This document shows positions 20,214 to 33,799 of a stretch of DNA of 64,000 bases, in pieces; within the stretch, counting starts at the first letter, position 1, and each line of letters opens with the position of its first letter. The stretch is from assembly GCA_018806985.1 (NCBI GenBank), contig JADANN010000256.1:843501-907500 (forward strand), given 5' to 3'. The notes beneath the pieces are model-generated. The model saw nothing but the letters and a program-made list of their open reading frames with translations. It was not told the origin of the DNA and searched no databases. The position numbers and the translations under genes were made by a program. Source of the stretch: Angiostrongylus vasorum (lineage: Eukaryota > Nematoda > Chromadorea > Rhabditida > Metastrongylidae).

Positions 20214-21751
20214 ACGAAACTAGTCAGGAAAGTCAAGAACAGACATACTTCTAAAACCAGTTATTAACTATGCGAACGTTAAGAACGACAACCAAGAGAA
20301 TTTCTGGCACACTCGTGGTGATGCCGATTTTGTGATAAGTGCTGATGAATGCTCGATAACGAAAGCACTCAACAACTTGAAGACTGACAAATCTATAAGG
20401 AAAGGTCAACCCTAGACTTGCTCTACGTGTGTACAAAAGTGCTCTAAAGTATTCTTTTTTGTTTTGGATCGTATGAAATGCAAACCTCAAGAAATACTAC
20501 TACCGCGTTAAAAAGTTATAACTTTCAACAGTAGCCATGGCCACTGAACAGACATTCAGAAACTCGTTCTTCTGGACGAGATCGCGTTCGCTCAGTCGCG
20601 TCGCTGGTTGAAATACCGGCCTCAACGGAAAGGAGGATGGAAAAAATCAGAAAAGACGAAAGGACAAAAGCAGGACCTATAGGCTCAAAAATCAGAACCT
20701 TATCGTGGTAGAATAAGGAAATTTGCATCGTAAGTTAGTAAAGTTCACTATGAACCGAGATATTTACATCCCTTAAAGTTAATGTCGAAAGCACCTCCAG
20801 CCAAATATGCATTGAAATTGATGCATATCTTTGCAAACATGTTAAAAAATAATTCGCAGCGCAAAATGTGAAGCACATTTATATAATAAAAAAGCCGCTC
20901 TTGTTTCGAAGTAGAACGAACGACTATAGTAACGTGGTAAGTACGGAGACGATGATTTGAATAAAAAACCTTGGTTAATGTTGAAAAATAATTGTAGCAG
21001 CTGATTAAAAATATAGGCAGGGGATATAAAAATAGCCCTAAATGTAGTGGTCATTTTAAGATATGAAAAAATAGTAAGACACTCCTGAGGCGTGATGGGA
21101 ATGCAAACTCTATGGGAGATGTGAAAAATTGTCACCACTGGGTCGGTTTTAGAGCACACGAACCTCTGTAGGTGTAATACTAAAGAACAGAACAAAATTC
21201 CCTGCCAAAAAAAGCTGCAGAAACACTTTGCAACGATGAAATGCTCATCGAACTTAGCGTGAAATCGAAAAGTACAGTGAAGAAAAAAGATAATGAAAGA
21301 GCACTCTGGTGAAGAACGCTTACTGGGGGAACAGATGACAAGCTTGGAATCAACGTCATACGGAAAGGTATTTCAGGAAATAAAACTTCACGGCTTACGT
21401 CAAACCGACATAAGGACCAGTGTCTGTAGTCGATACCAATAAAAAATGTTGAGCCAGATCAGGCAAATCGATATCTGTAGCTGAACTACCGGGGCGATGA
21501 TGAAATTTTCGACAAGTATTGATCGAATTCCTCAAATAAGACCTTTATCGCAAAAGACCTATGAGTGAACCAAAAAGCGAGAACACACGAAAGGACAAGG
21601 AATCTTCAGTGCTTAGACATAAATATGTTCGACAAAGCAGCTGCGGAATCAGCACGAAAGACGGAAGAGATCAAATTCGCGGAGGTAAATCAAAATTGAA
21701 GCGATAAGCAGAAAAAAACGATTAATGATGGGCCAGTATTTGTAGTTGTAG

Positions 21752-21960
21752 AACAAAACAAATGCACCTTTTCCATCATGACAAAAAGTGTACGTGGTGT
21801 CGCTGTAGATTACCGCATTGCTGAAGGATTGCAGGGACTATGGGAAAAGTTCAAGAAGAGCGAAGATGAACGAGAAATAACTGAACTCCACATCCGTCCG
21901 CCCGAAGCTAAACACAAAGAGAGACTGCAGACGTGTCGCGAATCCCGGTTTACTACTCTT
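21752..21960 (+). CDS. Candidate plus-strand exon, charged helical protein
   Basis: Acceptor tagttgtag, two bases plus 69 codons, donor CTT|gtgagc. It contains an ATG at 21778 and a charged, helix-prone stretch (LWEKFKKSEDEREITELHI). Balanced codon use supports coding. Product not recognised; neighbouring exons not found. Confidence 0.35.
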
Positions 21961-22079
21961 GTGAGCTTAATTCTGTTCGGAACGTCGTCCACAAACGGAT
22001 GAATCCTGTTCGTCAGTGCGCCGCATACCCCAGAAGTAATTAAGTAAATCGCGCGATACACGGATAACTCTGTAGTCAC

Positions 22080-22315
22080 GCTTCCACGATCATCACCATC
22101 TCCATAATCTCCTCCATCACCACGATCACCACCACTATCGCCATCTCCACCATTCCAGGAACACCGCAACCATCCCCATCTCCACCATCACCACGATCAT
22201 CACCATCTCCACACATCTCCACCAACTTCACGACTATCACCACGATCATCACCATCACTACCGTCACCACGATCATCACCATCACCGCCACCACGACCAC
22301 CATCGCCACATACAT
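22080..22315. repeat. CATCAC-type minisatellite
   Basis: Irregular tandem units such as CACCATCACCACGATCATCA and CCATCTCCA, with about 235 bases of almost pure C/A/T trinucleotide-like structure. On the minus strand it gives Asp/Gly/Val frames, which are artefacts of the repeat. Confidence 0.85.
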
Positions 22316-23709
22316 CTTATATCAACTGGTTTCGTTCCACAAAGTGGCGCCCATTTTCGCGTTGTTCAAAAAAGAGACCAGTTCAGTAATTTGCGGCGGC
22401 GAGGCGTCAGTACCACCGTAGCTCCCTCACATAGATTTTATAAAAATCTTGTCAAACGAATAACACATGAAAACGTCGTGAAAAAAAACTATCTAGCATA
22501 TCGTACTGTTCGTATATTTTCATGAAATGCCACCGTATGGCAGCAATTATTAATACAGGTAAGAAGATAATCAAAAACTGTTAAGTTCAGAGAACGAAGA
22601 TGTTGCTGAAAAGTGTTTGTTAGTAGGAAAGAGTTAAATCGGAGCCAGTTACACCTAACAAATTTGATGACGAAAGCAAATTCGATAAAGGCAGATCGAA
22701 TTACAAAACGTTGTTTTGATCAGGTGTTTCAATTGTATATGCAACGTATACTCTGTGTTTACCAACTTTTCGACAACAAAAACTCAGCTCGAAGCACTCG
22801 AAAATAATTTACGCAACAGCACTGGACAACTGGAAATGAAATGTTGTCAGAACCAATGGTGGTGAAAGTATGGAGGGATTTTCGAAATATCACCTTATAC
22901 TCTTTCTAATGGCTACAATCAAATCACTACTACGAGTATTTGAAAATTCAGAGGGTTCCGAAAGGATATGAAGAAAGCCCCAACAAGGAACTACCTAAGC
23001 GAATTTTGCGCGGAATACTGGCAGCCCATCTAGAACCGGAAATTTCAGCTAAGGAACACTACTCCATTGTGCTCTAACTCAGTAAGTAACTGATTTTGTT
23101 AGACGACTACTATTGCCGAAAGTTCATGTGAAACTCAAATCGCAATAAACATAAGAGTTCTAGGAAAAAATCTGCTTTACGGTGGAAACTGAATACGGTG
23201 TGAACATTTCGACAATCGCACGACACTTCTCGGAAGGGCTTGCCATTGCTCGCCTCTATCTGCATTCCATCACAGTCTACTTGAAATCCCTTGAAAAACT
23301 CATATCATTTTCAACTAGGCTGTATAACAATTAATTGACTGGAACTATGTCACACTAGCCAGAAGTGGCACGTTTTAACTCCACATGATGGACGAATCAG
23401 CGTAATTTTACAGCTAATAATAAAAACGAAGTTTCCGTGCACATTGGCGTTATCTAACAGACTAGCAAATCTTGAAGGTTCCAAGAAGTACGGTAGACCA
23501 TCGACTCATTATAATCAAAAGGACGTTTGTAAGAAGAACAGGAGTCAGATAGATGTTTTTTGTCGAATGGTGAACGGTACGAAATTCGGCTGGCCCGCCA
23601 GCCTGGCCTGAGCAGGACGCACGCATTTTCGCGTTTTCCGTGCGTCGATTAGCACTTTTGGCAACCGGATGGTCGAAAACGACATTACTATTAGTAGAAC
23701 TCACAAAAG

Positions 23710-23878
23710 TTATATTCCAACTACAGCGGCCATGATCATCATCACTGCCACAGTCCACCGAAGAAGATTCTTCTAGGACCAGGGGGATTCGTAGTTTTCG
23801 ACGGAAACGGACAGAAATGCAGGAACAACATGCAAGCAAGCACAGGCCAAGTTCAAATTTCAGACGAATGCAGCCCAT
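23710..23878 (-). CDS. Candidate first exon with signal-like N-terminus
   Basis: An ATG at 23878 opens MGCIRLKFELGLCLLACCSC, a short hydrophobic Cys/Leu segment like a signal peptide. A basic patch and an acidic patch (SSVDCGSDDDHG) follow before the consensus donor TTT|gtgagt. The frame stays open to 23462 if unspliced (138 codons). Confidence 0.28.
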
Positions 23879-24207
23879 TCAACTAGTAAATCTGCCGATG
23901 ACCCTACCATTCTCTCAAATATTTTAATCTCTTTCATGTATGCCATTGAAATTCCGTTCAAAACAAGTTCCTAGTTTCATTCAAAATTGTTTCCTTGCCT
24001 ATTGCACCTCATCATCCAAAGTCATAAACACAGTTCGATCGGCAACAATATCCTAATCTATCCCTACGGTTTTTCAGGTTCTGCTTCGTAAAACCAAATC
24101 CCTAAGGCATTTTTTCAGCATTGGTAACACATTCGAGTCCAACTGTCATTACAGTCACTGGTTGTGCTCTATTTTAAATGGAATTCAAAGTATAAAAAAA
24201 CGACGAT

Positions 24208-24394
24208 GAAGAGTGTTTCGGGGATCGGAGCGGTCGGTCGCGCGCATTGGGTGTTGGCCGTGCCTGTATTTGCGGTCGTAGTAAACAGTGTGCTCAGTTG
24301 TTCGTTCGTGTTCACGAGTGTATGTGAATTAGTAGAAAACTGGTATAGATGGAACTCGAATTCGTGTGGTCGGTGTGTGTCGCCTTCGCGCTAA
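24208..24394 (+). CDS. Candidate small secreted or membrane peptide
   Basis: ATG at 24208 gives 61 codons with a hydrophobic core (WVLAVPVFAVVVNSVLSC) and four later or embedded Cys. A TATA-like tataaaaaa lies just upstream (about 24191). GT-rich composition differs from its surroundings, so a promoter or untranslated first exon is an equal possibility. Confidence 0.25.
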
Positions 24395-25149
24395 ATCCAC
24401 TCCTGATCAACGTGCTGATCGTTCGGTCTACGTGTGTGAAATGATTGCTTGATGATGAATCCCATCGCAGTTCATCAAATGGAGTTAACTTCCATGTCCG
24501 ATTCACTTCTTCGATGCTAAATTCTCGAACTTTCTCTCTCGTTTTCTCTCATTCTCCGTTTCCGACCGAACGAAAGCCTGGTTAGCGAAAGTCATAGCTC
24601 TTGACTTCCCTACATCTTGAATATGTCTCATGAAAAAAGCAAACGGTTATTCGAAGAAATGTTATCTCAATTAGAACTCATCGAATCCTGAGATAATCCT
24701 AGTGGCATTTTATAGCAAATGAAATGAGACGTCACAATATAAGAGCTATAGAAATATTATCAGGAAAAATTCCTCGTTTTCACTCTAACAGCAACTACGA
24801 ATGCTACAGCATCAGTGAATCGCGTGCGAGGAATCATGGTAAAGCTCACTGACGAGTGACTTGAATATAGGACAGTATTACCCAAATTTATTTAAAGCGA
24901 TACATTTTAGAAGTAGGACTAGAGATAGTAGACTGGTGAGTGGGAGAACAGTGGATTAGCAGGAATAACTAGTTTGTAGGTTAGGTAAACAAGGATTACC
25001 AATCAATGTAGATTTTCTTAAACCTCGAAAATCATGAATACCGTGTCCCTTTGCGTTGAAGCAGCACAATCGTGCCGCACTTGCTTACACCGGGACTGTG
25101 CAAGTGAGCTCAGTCCTCATAGAAAGGACAGCTGAGTTTTATAAAGGAT

Positions 25150-25435
25150 AAATAAAGGATGAAGCCCTCGGCGTTAATCAATCCATTAGGGATGCAGCGT
25201 GCATTCCATTTCATTAAGCGTCGTTTGGAGGTGAATGAATGCATATCTGGCCTTTACAATGACTCGTGGTGGCCCACCGATGTATCGAGCCAGTGCTGCT
25301 ATCCTCCCAGACAAGTCTAGTACCAGTTTGCCGTCACCGGAGGAATGGAAAGCTTGCTGGGCCACGGGCGCGGGAATCGACCCCATATGTATTGCAGGGC
25401 GCTTTCGACCACTGCGCCATACATGCCCTTGAATT
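25150..25435 (-). repeat. tRNA-derived SINE family S, copy 4
   Basis: On the minus strand the A box reads tatggcgcagtgg (25421-25409) and the B box gggtcgattcccg (25384-25371), both close to tRNA consensus. The body runs to an AAGGATAAATAAAGG end near 25150. Apparent ORFs of 65-70 codons over it are by-products of the repeat. Confidence 0.8.
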
Positions 25436-26371
25436 TCATGTCTTTAAAAAATGTTGTTTGAACTAAAATGGACAGTAGTTCGACTCTGCAACTGCAAAAC
25501 TTTGCTAACACCTCATATATTAGGAACACACTTCATTTGGATAAATGTGGAACGATAATTCTATAGTAAACCGAGCAGCAGATAAGCTGTTACTCCTTTG
25601 GACTATTCTAAAGAGTAATACCTGCAAATTGCAAAGTTATTAGCTCACGCGAGTTACATTATAACCAAACATTATTCGATAACATAGCAGAAGGAAAACT
25701 AGAGGTGAAGTACACTATAAACTCTCAAAATGAACAAGCGTAGAGAAATCGAAGCTGTGAAGAACGAAGGAGCTACTATGGAGGTGTGATGAGAGAGGGG
25801 AACTAAGTAGACGGTACCAGACCTCCTCATTCGCTTCTTACACTTCAACCGCTTTTGCCAGTGCTGCTCTAGTTATAATGCTTGTTTATCCAGCTGTTTA
25901 AGTCATAGTGCGGGTAGCAATCAATCGTATCATTAAAAATTCTAACTGAACTTGTTGAACGGAAGTCTCTAGTATTAAAAAACACTGGAATCTAACTATC
26001 CAAAAGTATGAAACGCTTCTATGTACGAATACGACCAGAGGTGTTTATTCTAATCGTTGAACGACATTCAAACGATAATATTCAGTTACTAACGTTTCCT
26101 AACGATTCGCTGAAGAATTCATGGTTAGATTTACGTATAAACTACAAAAATGCTCGAGATCTTATGAGACAATCTCAAAACGATTCCATGAGTTTGGATT
26201 CGGATATTAGCATAAGGTTCAGAGGGAAAAATCTCGTTGAGGAAATAATTACCACGGAACCAAAGAAAAAAAGCGCAACACTTTATTTTTGGCTATTGTA
26301 TTTACCAATGAAAAAGAAAAACAGAAATGGCAACACTCTATATCGAATAGAAACAAATGAATGGTCGTAGG

Positions 26372-26526
26372 ACATGTGTGTAGGTATGTGTGTTCATACA
26401 CACCAAACATGTACGTACACACATAAACACATAGATACACATATGGAGACATATACATGCACACACAGATATCCACCCATACGGACATACAGACATGCAC
26501 GCATATGTATATACATACACACACAC

Positions 26527-26584
<58 letters not shown>

Positions 26585-26585
26585 A
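26372..26585. repeat. CA-rich compound microsatellite
   Basis: Mixed ACATAC, ACACAT and CA units, ending in a purer ACAC run at 26552-26577. All Cys/Val and Thr/His frames here are repeat artefacts. Confidence 0.92.
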
Positions 26586-27983
26586 GACCGTCCATAATAC
26601 AGTAATTGACCACTGAGTTGAGTTATGAAAGCCCTATCACATAGCAACGTCATCATTAAATTAAATGAAGAGCAAAGAACACGCTGGCGAATATGAAGGA
26701 CGCAGAACTGTTATGAAGCAGAAAAAATCGACGAGCCACATTGAAACAATCTCAGCAACACCATTAACACTTGAAACGAACTCATTGAGAATTGGTTGTC
26801 GGAACGAGCACACTTGAGAGTATGCCAGAAAACCACACAAACAGTTCACGAAATCGAAGCTCTACGATTAAACTGAAGCATGAAGATGTGAATGTGCGCG
26901 TACAGACAGACATAGTACAGACAGTGAAATCGGTGCTAAATCATTTCAGAACATTACGAAACAAGATACAGTTGCTGCATAATTAAGCGTAATTGCTGCG
27001 AATAAAGTTAGGAACGAAAATCATTTGTGCCAACTCGTTCTAAAAAATCTGAACCGAAAAGGCATTTCAAAGGTGCTAAACGGCTGAAAGCCGTGGGTTG
27101 GCATGCGGATTAGAACGTAGTGACAATCACCCAACAAACGGAAAGGAGGATGTAGTTGGATTGAAACTTGAGACGAACTAACACAAAACTAGCGGAATGC
27201 GGTAGAAGAAAATGAAGAATCATAAGGAAAGCGATATTTCTAATATAAAAAAACCAGTACCGATTTTTTTCTGGGATAAATTCAGTGTTCAACCATGTTG
27301 GGAAAAGCACTCTCCAATTTCTCTGGGATAAAAAATGACTTCTTTCTCAAAAAATCTGTTCTCTCTTTCATCCTTTTTCTTAATCAACCTTGCTTTGACT
27401 TAATAATGTAAGAAGGTAAGAAATAACTGCTCATCATTTTGGAGTTGGAGTCATTTTGAACATGCTGTAAAAAAGACTAACAATGCGGAGAAAATTCTAA
27501 AGCAAACATTCGTTTCGGTATTCATATCAGGGATTATTATAACCGCAACTATAGCAGAAAAATGTAGGTAGCTCAAACAGTACTTACATCTAAAGGAAAC
27601 GAAGAGACAATCGTGCAAATAACATTTGATTTTAATCCTACGAAACAGGCTAACGTCTGGGTACCTCGAAGATTGTATTTCAGCCCGAATTGACAAAATG
27701 GCTCCATTTCTTCTTACCCGTTCCTACATTACTTGGCCATGGGAATGACTTCTTCAAATGAAAACAATCAAAATGTTCCTAATGGAAGCGCGGTTTTCGT
27801 TCTGAAATCAAAACGAAAATGCCCGAGTAACTGAGAAGAACTGAATGGAGATGAAATGAGAAAAGGGAATATTGTGGTTATAGTGAGACAACACACAAAC
27901 TGAGATGATGCGGGGATGGTGACGGAGCCGAGGGAAGTAGTCGAAAACCCGAACAAAAGGTACAAAAAATCAAACAAACTTCA

Positions 27984-28300
27984 GTGGCGTTGCACGTAGT
28001 GGAAGTGATCGTCGCCGTCGCCGTTTTCCAGACGGGAGCGCCTTCCGGATCGTTCGCTGGTTGGCGACGACGGAGACGACATCCACTCGAGTCGAGTGCT
28101 ATTCGACGGCTGTTGGCACGCATTGAAGCGGGCGATGCCAGCGACGAACTGTGAACGACGACGGAAAGAAGGACGACTAGAAGCGCCAAAGGGGACTGAC
28201 ATGAATGATCTTTGATGTGACTGCGGATGTTTGACGAAACGAAAGAGACAGCGGCGCAAGTTTCCATGAGTGAACCGGAGACCGACCGAATAACAGGTAA
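27984..28300 (-). CDS. Candidate exon in a GC-rich island, two overlapping open frames
   Basis: Frame 1 from ATG 28204 reads MSVPFGASSRPSFRRRSQF and ends at a TGA near 27984. Frame 2 from ATG 28268 has a hydrophobic core (LALLVVLLSVVVHSSSLA), dibasic sites (NSRRIALDSSGCRLRRR) and a possible donor GAA|gtttgt. Frame 2 would suit a secreted, perhaps processed, peptide precursor; frame 1 a basic disordered protein. I cannot decide between them. Confidence 0.28.
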
Positions 28301-28399
28301 TATCAAGTAGGCAACTGAGGTAGCGTTGGTAATGCGGACATCTAACCACACCATAAGAGTTTCTCGTTTTGTTTCATTGTTTGCATTAGCACGAACTCA

Positions 28400-31300
28400 C
28401 TCACTCATTTCAGTGTTTATTCCATGAATGAATAATTAATTAGCAAGAAATGATGATGGTCAGAGAGACCTCGAAATAAGAAACGTTCAATATGTCGTGT
28501 AATGAATTTCAGCCATTAATTCCACCTTCTGTTTTGAAAAACTGTGCAAAACTTGCAGTCCTGCCATTTTAACCCCGCATGGCAATGAGAACCAAAAACA
28601 TATTAACATAGTGCGTTTTACATTAAAACTAAGAGGTGTATGGAACAGACACAGCGAGACTCCCAGGTGCGACGGCCAGCTAGCACATTGACGACTGGTA
28701 GTAGACACGCTTCCCTTGCCCTTGAGACCACGTGTCGAACACAGTGAACACATACTTTGTGTGAAATTGTGCTGAGTTTTATCACTTCTACTCTATTTTT
28801 TCCTTGATTTTTTCGTCCTCGTGATCTCTGCATGAATTCAGGTAATATGACTCTACTGCTCGACGCATTATAAGTCCTAATAGTCACATTTCTAATGGAA
28901 CCTTTGAAAGCAATCAATGTGGAATTGTTTACGGAAACTCGTACAGCTTCTATAGAACATTGTCGCTTGATTTTTACCCACAACGAAGTACTCCAAAGAA
29001 GAGAACAAAACGACTGGGACATGGCTCCGCACTTCTCAAAGGATTGAAAATATTTAAAAAAGGAGGAAGAAAGTGTGTTGATCGAACAAAAAAAGACAAC
29101 AACCAGAACACGCTATTGCTAGCCGACGCGATAAACGTAGTTGAAAGATGGGGAATGATGGAAATGAGAACGCTATCATCGGATTTGAAACCCCATCAAA
29201 TAACTAGTAGAAGGTAGGACAACGATAGTCCTGGGCAGGGCCAGTGTCTCGAATTAGTCCACCGTTCTTCCCTTCATTATCTCCGACGAAGGTCTTGGAC
29301 AGTACTAGTCTCAAGTCAGCTATTACACGTCGGCTTCATTCTCGTGCAGTACACTGGATAATGATATCCAAAGGAAAAAATTCGCTAGCACTGAAATATC
29401 CTGCACTATGTAATGGAACAGCAACTACTTTAAACCAATATGTTTAGAAATGCCCATAAGAGTGATCAGATATTAAGTCAGCGTGTCAATACAATAGAAC
29501 ACTTTGACAATTTCTCTCATAACAAACTTAAAGTTATTGAAGTATGTGGCATTATTGAACGGAATCGATGGCCGTTGATTTTTATCGTAGTTTTTTTTAC
29601 GAATCTTTAAAAAATAAAAACCAAGAAATTAGGCAAAAACTTAAGAATCACTTAATAGCTAAATCTACGTGTCAGTTCAGTACGTAATTATAAAGCAGAG
29701 TAATATGACAAACGAGCTAGCCAGCTCTAAAAATCCGATGCGTACAAACAACTGCAAACATTCGAAAGACTAGAAAAATCCTAGAGAAACCCCTCTCCAA
29801 ATAAAAAGACGACCAGGAAACATAAAAACCAAACAACTACGAAGACATGAGAACTTGGAGAAAAAAATTTCAGATAGGAATTTGAACAGCAGAACGAATT
29901 GTTGTTGGAGCGCTTGTTAAACTAAAAAATCTCATCATATTAACAGACGTTTTGTAGATCAGCACCATGACGATTCCGCCTTGTGGATTTTGCCTTCAAA
30001 TGCCGAACTAGTTACCAACAGTTGGAGCTGGCATGTCGTTTGCATGTAGAAATGAACGTGCTATCCGGAGTTATTTCAGCGCATAATCAACGTGTATCGA
30101 GTTTAAACCGTATCGAAAGATCTCCACATCGTCGTGGTCGTTCTTCTAACGTTTCCTCCACTTTTCGCCATCCCTTGCTTACATTCCCACTAAACTTCAA
30201 AAATCCTCAGATTTCGGTTTTTACTTTGAAGTTGGCTCAACATACCAACCATAGAGCACACGAACGTTGCATGGACGGCACGTAGCACGGCGGAAAATGT
30301 CCCTGTCCTCTTATACTCGCACAAGGTGAATGTTAAGTTTGATCTCAGCTCGCTCTTTTTCTCCACGAGGTGAATGAGCTAGTACATCATCACATATCCC
30401 GACTGTCGATAAACTTCTAGTGGGAACTTTTGCAAATATAAACCCATTTCCAGCATTTTCTAGAGATCTTCTCTAGAATAAGTTCTTCGTTTAGATCAGT
30501 CTTTCGAGACGTCATGTAAACGATAGAGTGCGTCTTCAAAGTTGAAAAATGAAGAACGATGGAGCGAACGAAGAAAACCTGCCTAAAAACCGGTAACGAT
30601 ACGGCTAAAATGTGGGCGGTTCGGTCATAGGAAAACACAGCACATCGCGGATGGATACGAGAGAATACCATATTTCGAACGACGTTCATACTAGTTTTCC
30701 GATTCAGTGGTTGAACGCTTAACAGAACGCATAGCTGCGAATTCGATTACACGGGTGTATTCATTTATATGACGTGGTGATTTTGCCATTTTATGTGTTA
30801 AATTTTTTTTCAATTACTTCATTAACAAGGAAGAAACCATAAAAAAGAGTGATTTGCAAGAAAAAAGTGTGGGCTATACGTTCCTCCATACTCTGATACG
30901 CAGTGTTCAAAACCGACTTCTCTTTAATCTCAGTATATTGTAGGTTTTAAGATATTGATAGGCTCTATACTAGCTGATAATGAGGCCGACTTCTGTAGGA
31001 AGGATTGCGAGGGAAGAACAACTTGTTGTCACTGGACAACCACTACCAGTGGCAACCGTCCTGTATAAGAGAGCATTGTTTGATGAAGTTGCTTCGTTAG
31101 AGAGTTGGCCTACTTAGGAAGTTCCGACTCGATAAGAAGACGAAGATCCTATATTGAGTGTACGAATGACGGTGGACATCGACTCGGATTATCGTCTCTG
31201 AGGAAGACGAAGACGTGGAAACAATAACCGAATAAAGTTGTTCATCAACCTCGTGTAAGATTTTCAATGAAAGAACACATCTGAATATGCAGCTTTACCA

Positions 31301-33120
31301 ACAGAAATGATGTCATGAAAAAACACTTTAAGAATTAAGGTGATTAGGTAATGGGTTAAAGAATACCATCACTTATCATTCTTATCAACAGGCAACAACC
31401 CAGAAATTATGAATCCTGATAAAAAATCGTCTTAAAATTGACCGCTGCTTAAGTTATACACCACAGAATTGTTTCTCAGCACGACAACCCTGGCAAGCAC
31501 CAACGAGGGCGTATCTTTACAGAAATCCCTTATAATCGTTCATATATTCACCTAGGTCATAAGGAAATACAATAGGAATATACAAAGGTATTTGTGCGGC
31601 TTATAGAAAGCCGCATTTTCTAAGAATAATATAGGCGTTCAACGATGAACAGAAGCAGTGAACACTAGCCTGTAAGACAGGCAGATAAGGAAGCGTCAGT
31701 GAAGACATGGTCACTACGTTTCCATTTTGCCGCCATCGACATTGTTTTCGATAAACCGGAGAACGAAAATGAAAACAAAAAATCGGCATGAGAGAGTCGC
31801 ATGAGTTTCCATGAAGCGAAGTGGAAACTTGATCGGAGTGAACCGTGGCGAAGCCGAGTGCGTCGCGCTGCTGTCGTTCTCGTTGCGCAGATCGGCAACG
31901 AGCGATTTGCGAATATCCGGTAGGTGGTGAGACTCATTTCCGTAGTGGGTCGAAATTGTCCGCTATTACGATATGCGAAAGGCATAACATCTACAAAACA
32001 TCAGGGATAATCCGTTTCAAAGACCGTCGTCTGTTAGCGTGTTAGTTACCTGGGAAATACGAAAGCTACTAGCACGTCGGTCGACGTGACATTTCGTTTT
32101 CAGGCACTGTGAAAAGCTACAAGGTTGCAGGAGTTAAAAAGCAATTTCTTTTTGCTTTCTTCAGTAGGGGAAAGTGCAGTACTATAGTGCAAGAGCCACT
32201 ACTGAGAACAATGTAGAATTTCAGATTCTCAGCTAACAAAGCTAAATATCTGGGGATATATTTAGACAAACGTCCACTAAGATCAACACTACTTCTTAGT
32301 GCTGAAATCCTAAGGCATCGACTAATTCGTTAATTAGCTTCACCTAAGCAGCAACTTCCGTCGTAAAGTACAGTCATCGTAGTTTACTGCTCAGAGCCCA
32401 GCCACCACGACTCATTCTTTGATGTCGACCGCCAATTCACCTGTTCACTCGGCTTCTACGACGGTACTGAGAAGCGATCGTCAAAAAAACGTTCTTTTAG
32501 CGATGTCGGCAGGGCTTTTTAAGCGGGAGTGAAAAAATGAGATAAAAACGAAAAAGAGCAAGCGTCCGTCGATGCCTGCACGTTTTCCACCAACATTGAT
32601 GATGGAAGAGTTTTCGTTTCACTCCGAAAAAAATAGAAATAAAAAACACTGATAACACGAACAAGGGCAACACCATAAAATTAGCCGCTATTTTCACGTC
32701 TCATACGAAAAAAGCGAAACGATTGATGAAAAATTGCCAAGTATTACAACGAACGAATGAATACAACACACACACACACACACACACACGACGGATAACA
32801 AGCGGACAACTGCCATGAGGCGATCGACTGAAAATCGAACGAAAAAACGCTTGATTTTAAAACCGACCAGTCCTTTTTTTCCCCTCTTGGAGAAAACTTT
32901 TGACTTTGGCGTATCGACGTTCTCGAAGAACATCATCTCTCTTTGGTATGACATTGTTTTTAGTCTAAGAATCGAACTAATACTGTCATCCACTCCTATT
33001 CATCCTCTAGCTGGGGACTTTCTAAAAATTTCTGTAAGTCGCTGAAAAGTGGTCGGCGAGAGGATCTCAAGGCGCTCTTCGTTAGAATTTCATGAGACTA
33101 CAAAACCAATGAACAACTTA
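28400..33120. other. Gap: no supported gene
   Basis: Isolated open frames (28960-29217, 29983-30285, 30417-30689) have no convincing splice borders or domains. A GC-rich patch at 31800-31920 has an ATG (31801) and a donor-like CG|gtaggt at 31920, but three frames are open there and I cannot choose. Otherwise AT-rich sequence. Confidence 0.4.
32765..32790. repeat. Short CA microsatellite
   Basis: About 26 bases of uninterrupted CA dinucleotides. Confidence 0.9.
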
Positions 33121-33127
33121 TTAAAAT

Positions 33128-33405
33128 CTTTACTTTTTATTTCCCTGCCTCCTACAATTTTTCACGGCAGCGTATTATGCGAAATACAACCACAACAACG
33201 TTGAGATATTTGCAAAACTCCGGACCGCAGATGTCAAAAAAAAATTGCACTGATCAATAGACCCAGCTGAGAGACAGTCGAAACGAAGGACCCGTATGGT
33301 GTGGTGGTGAACGCGTTAGACCCCCGGAAAGGTTAATAGCGCGTTCGTTCCTCACCGCAGACACCTACTCTCCGGAGTTTTGCAAATATCTCAGCATTGT
33401 TGTAA
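33128..33405. repeat. Family B fold-back copy
   Basis: Left part (33170-33230) reads in reverse family B orientation and right part (33270-33405) in forward orientation, so gatatttgcaaaactccgga and its complement face each other. The centre is partly deleted and an A-run replaces it. Confidence 0.7.
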
Positions 33406-33799
33406 TTTTTTAAAAACTCCACTTAATAGTCTAATGTTGCGATCTAAGCTATGAATAGAACCAAGTGAACGGCACAAAGTACCTGAATGTCTATTTCACA
33501 ATCACATTCTATTTATTTACTCAATGGTTCAAAACACGATTTTGCACCACAGAAATTATCTTCAACTGAGCAAATATTCGTTTCCTTCGCTGGCTGAATC
33601 ATATGGTTGACGCCATATGTTGCCATTTTTTTGCTTACTCTATAACTTCATAGAATTTGGATTTATTTTTTATATGGTCGCTATTTATCTTCCCATTCTT
33701 CTTCAGAAAGGTGGCGATTTTCTGTCTTGTTCAAAATGGTGATTCCTATACCTCGTCGTAGCCTTGCTGATCCTCATAATTATAACTCTACCTCTCAAT

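Noticed and set aside
20338..20372. CTGATGA followed by CGAAA, reminiscent of a hammerhead ribozyme core
   Set aside because: The bases between them do not form the required stem II, and stems I and III are not in place.
22076..22315. Asp/Gly/Val-rich frame on the minus strand
   Set aside because: It is a translation of the CATCAC-type minisatellite.
25371..25421. tRNA gene suggested by good A and B boxes
   Set aside because: No acceptor stem or anticodon arm can be paired; it is the head of a SINE copy.
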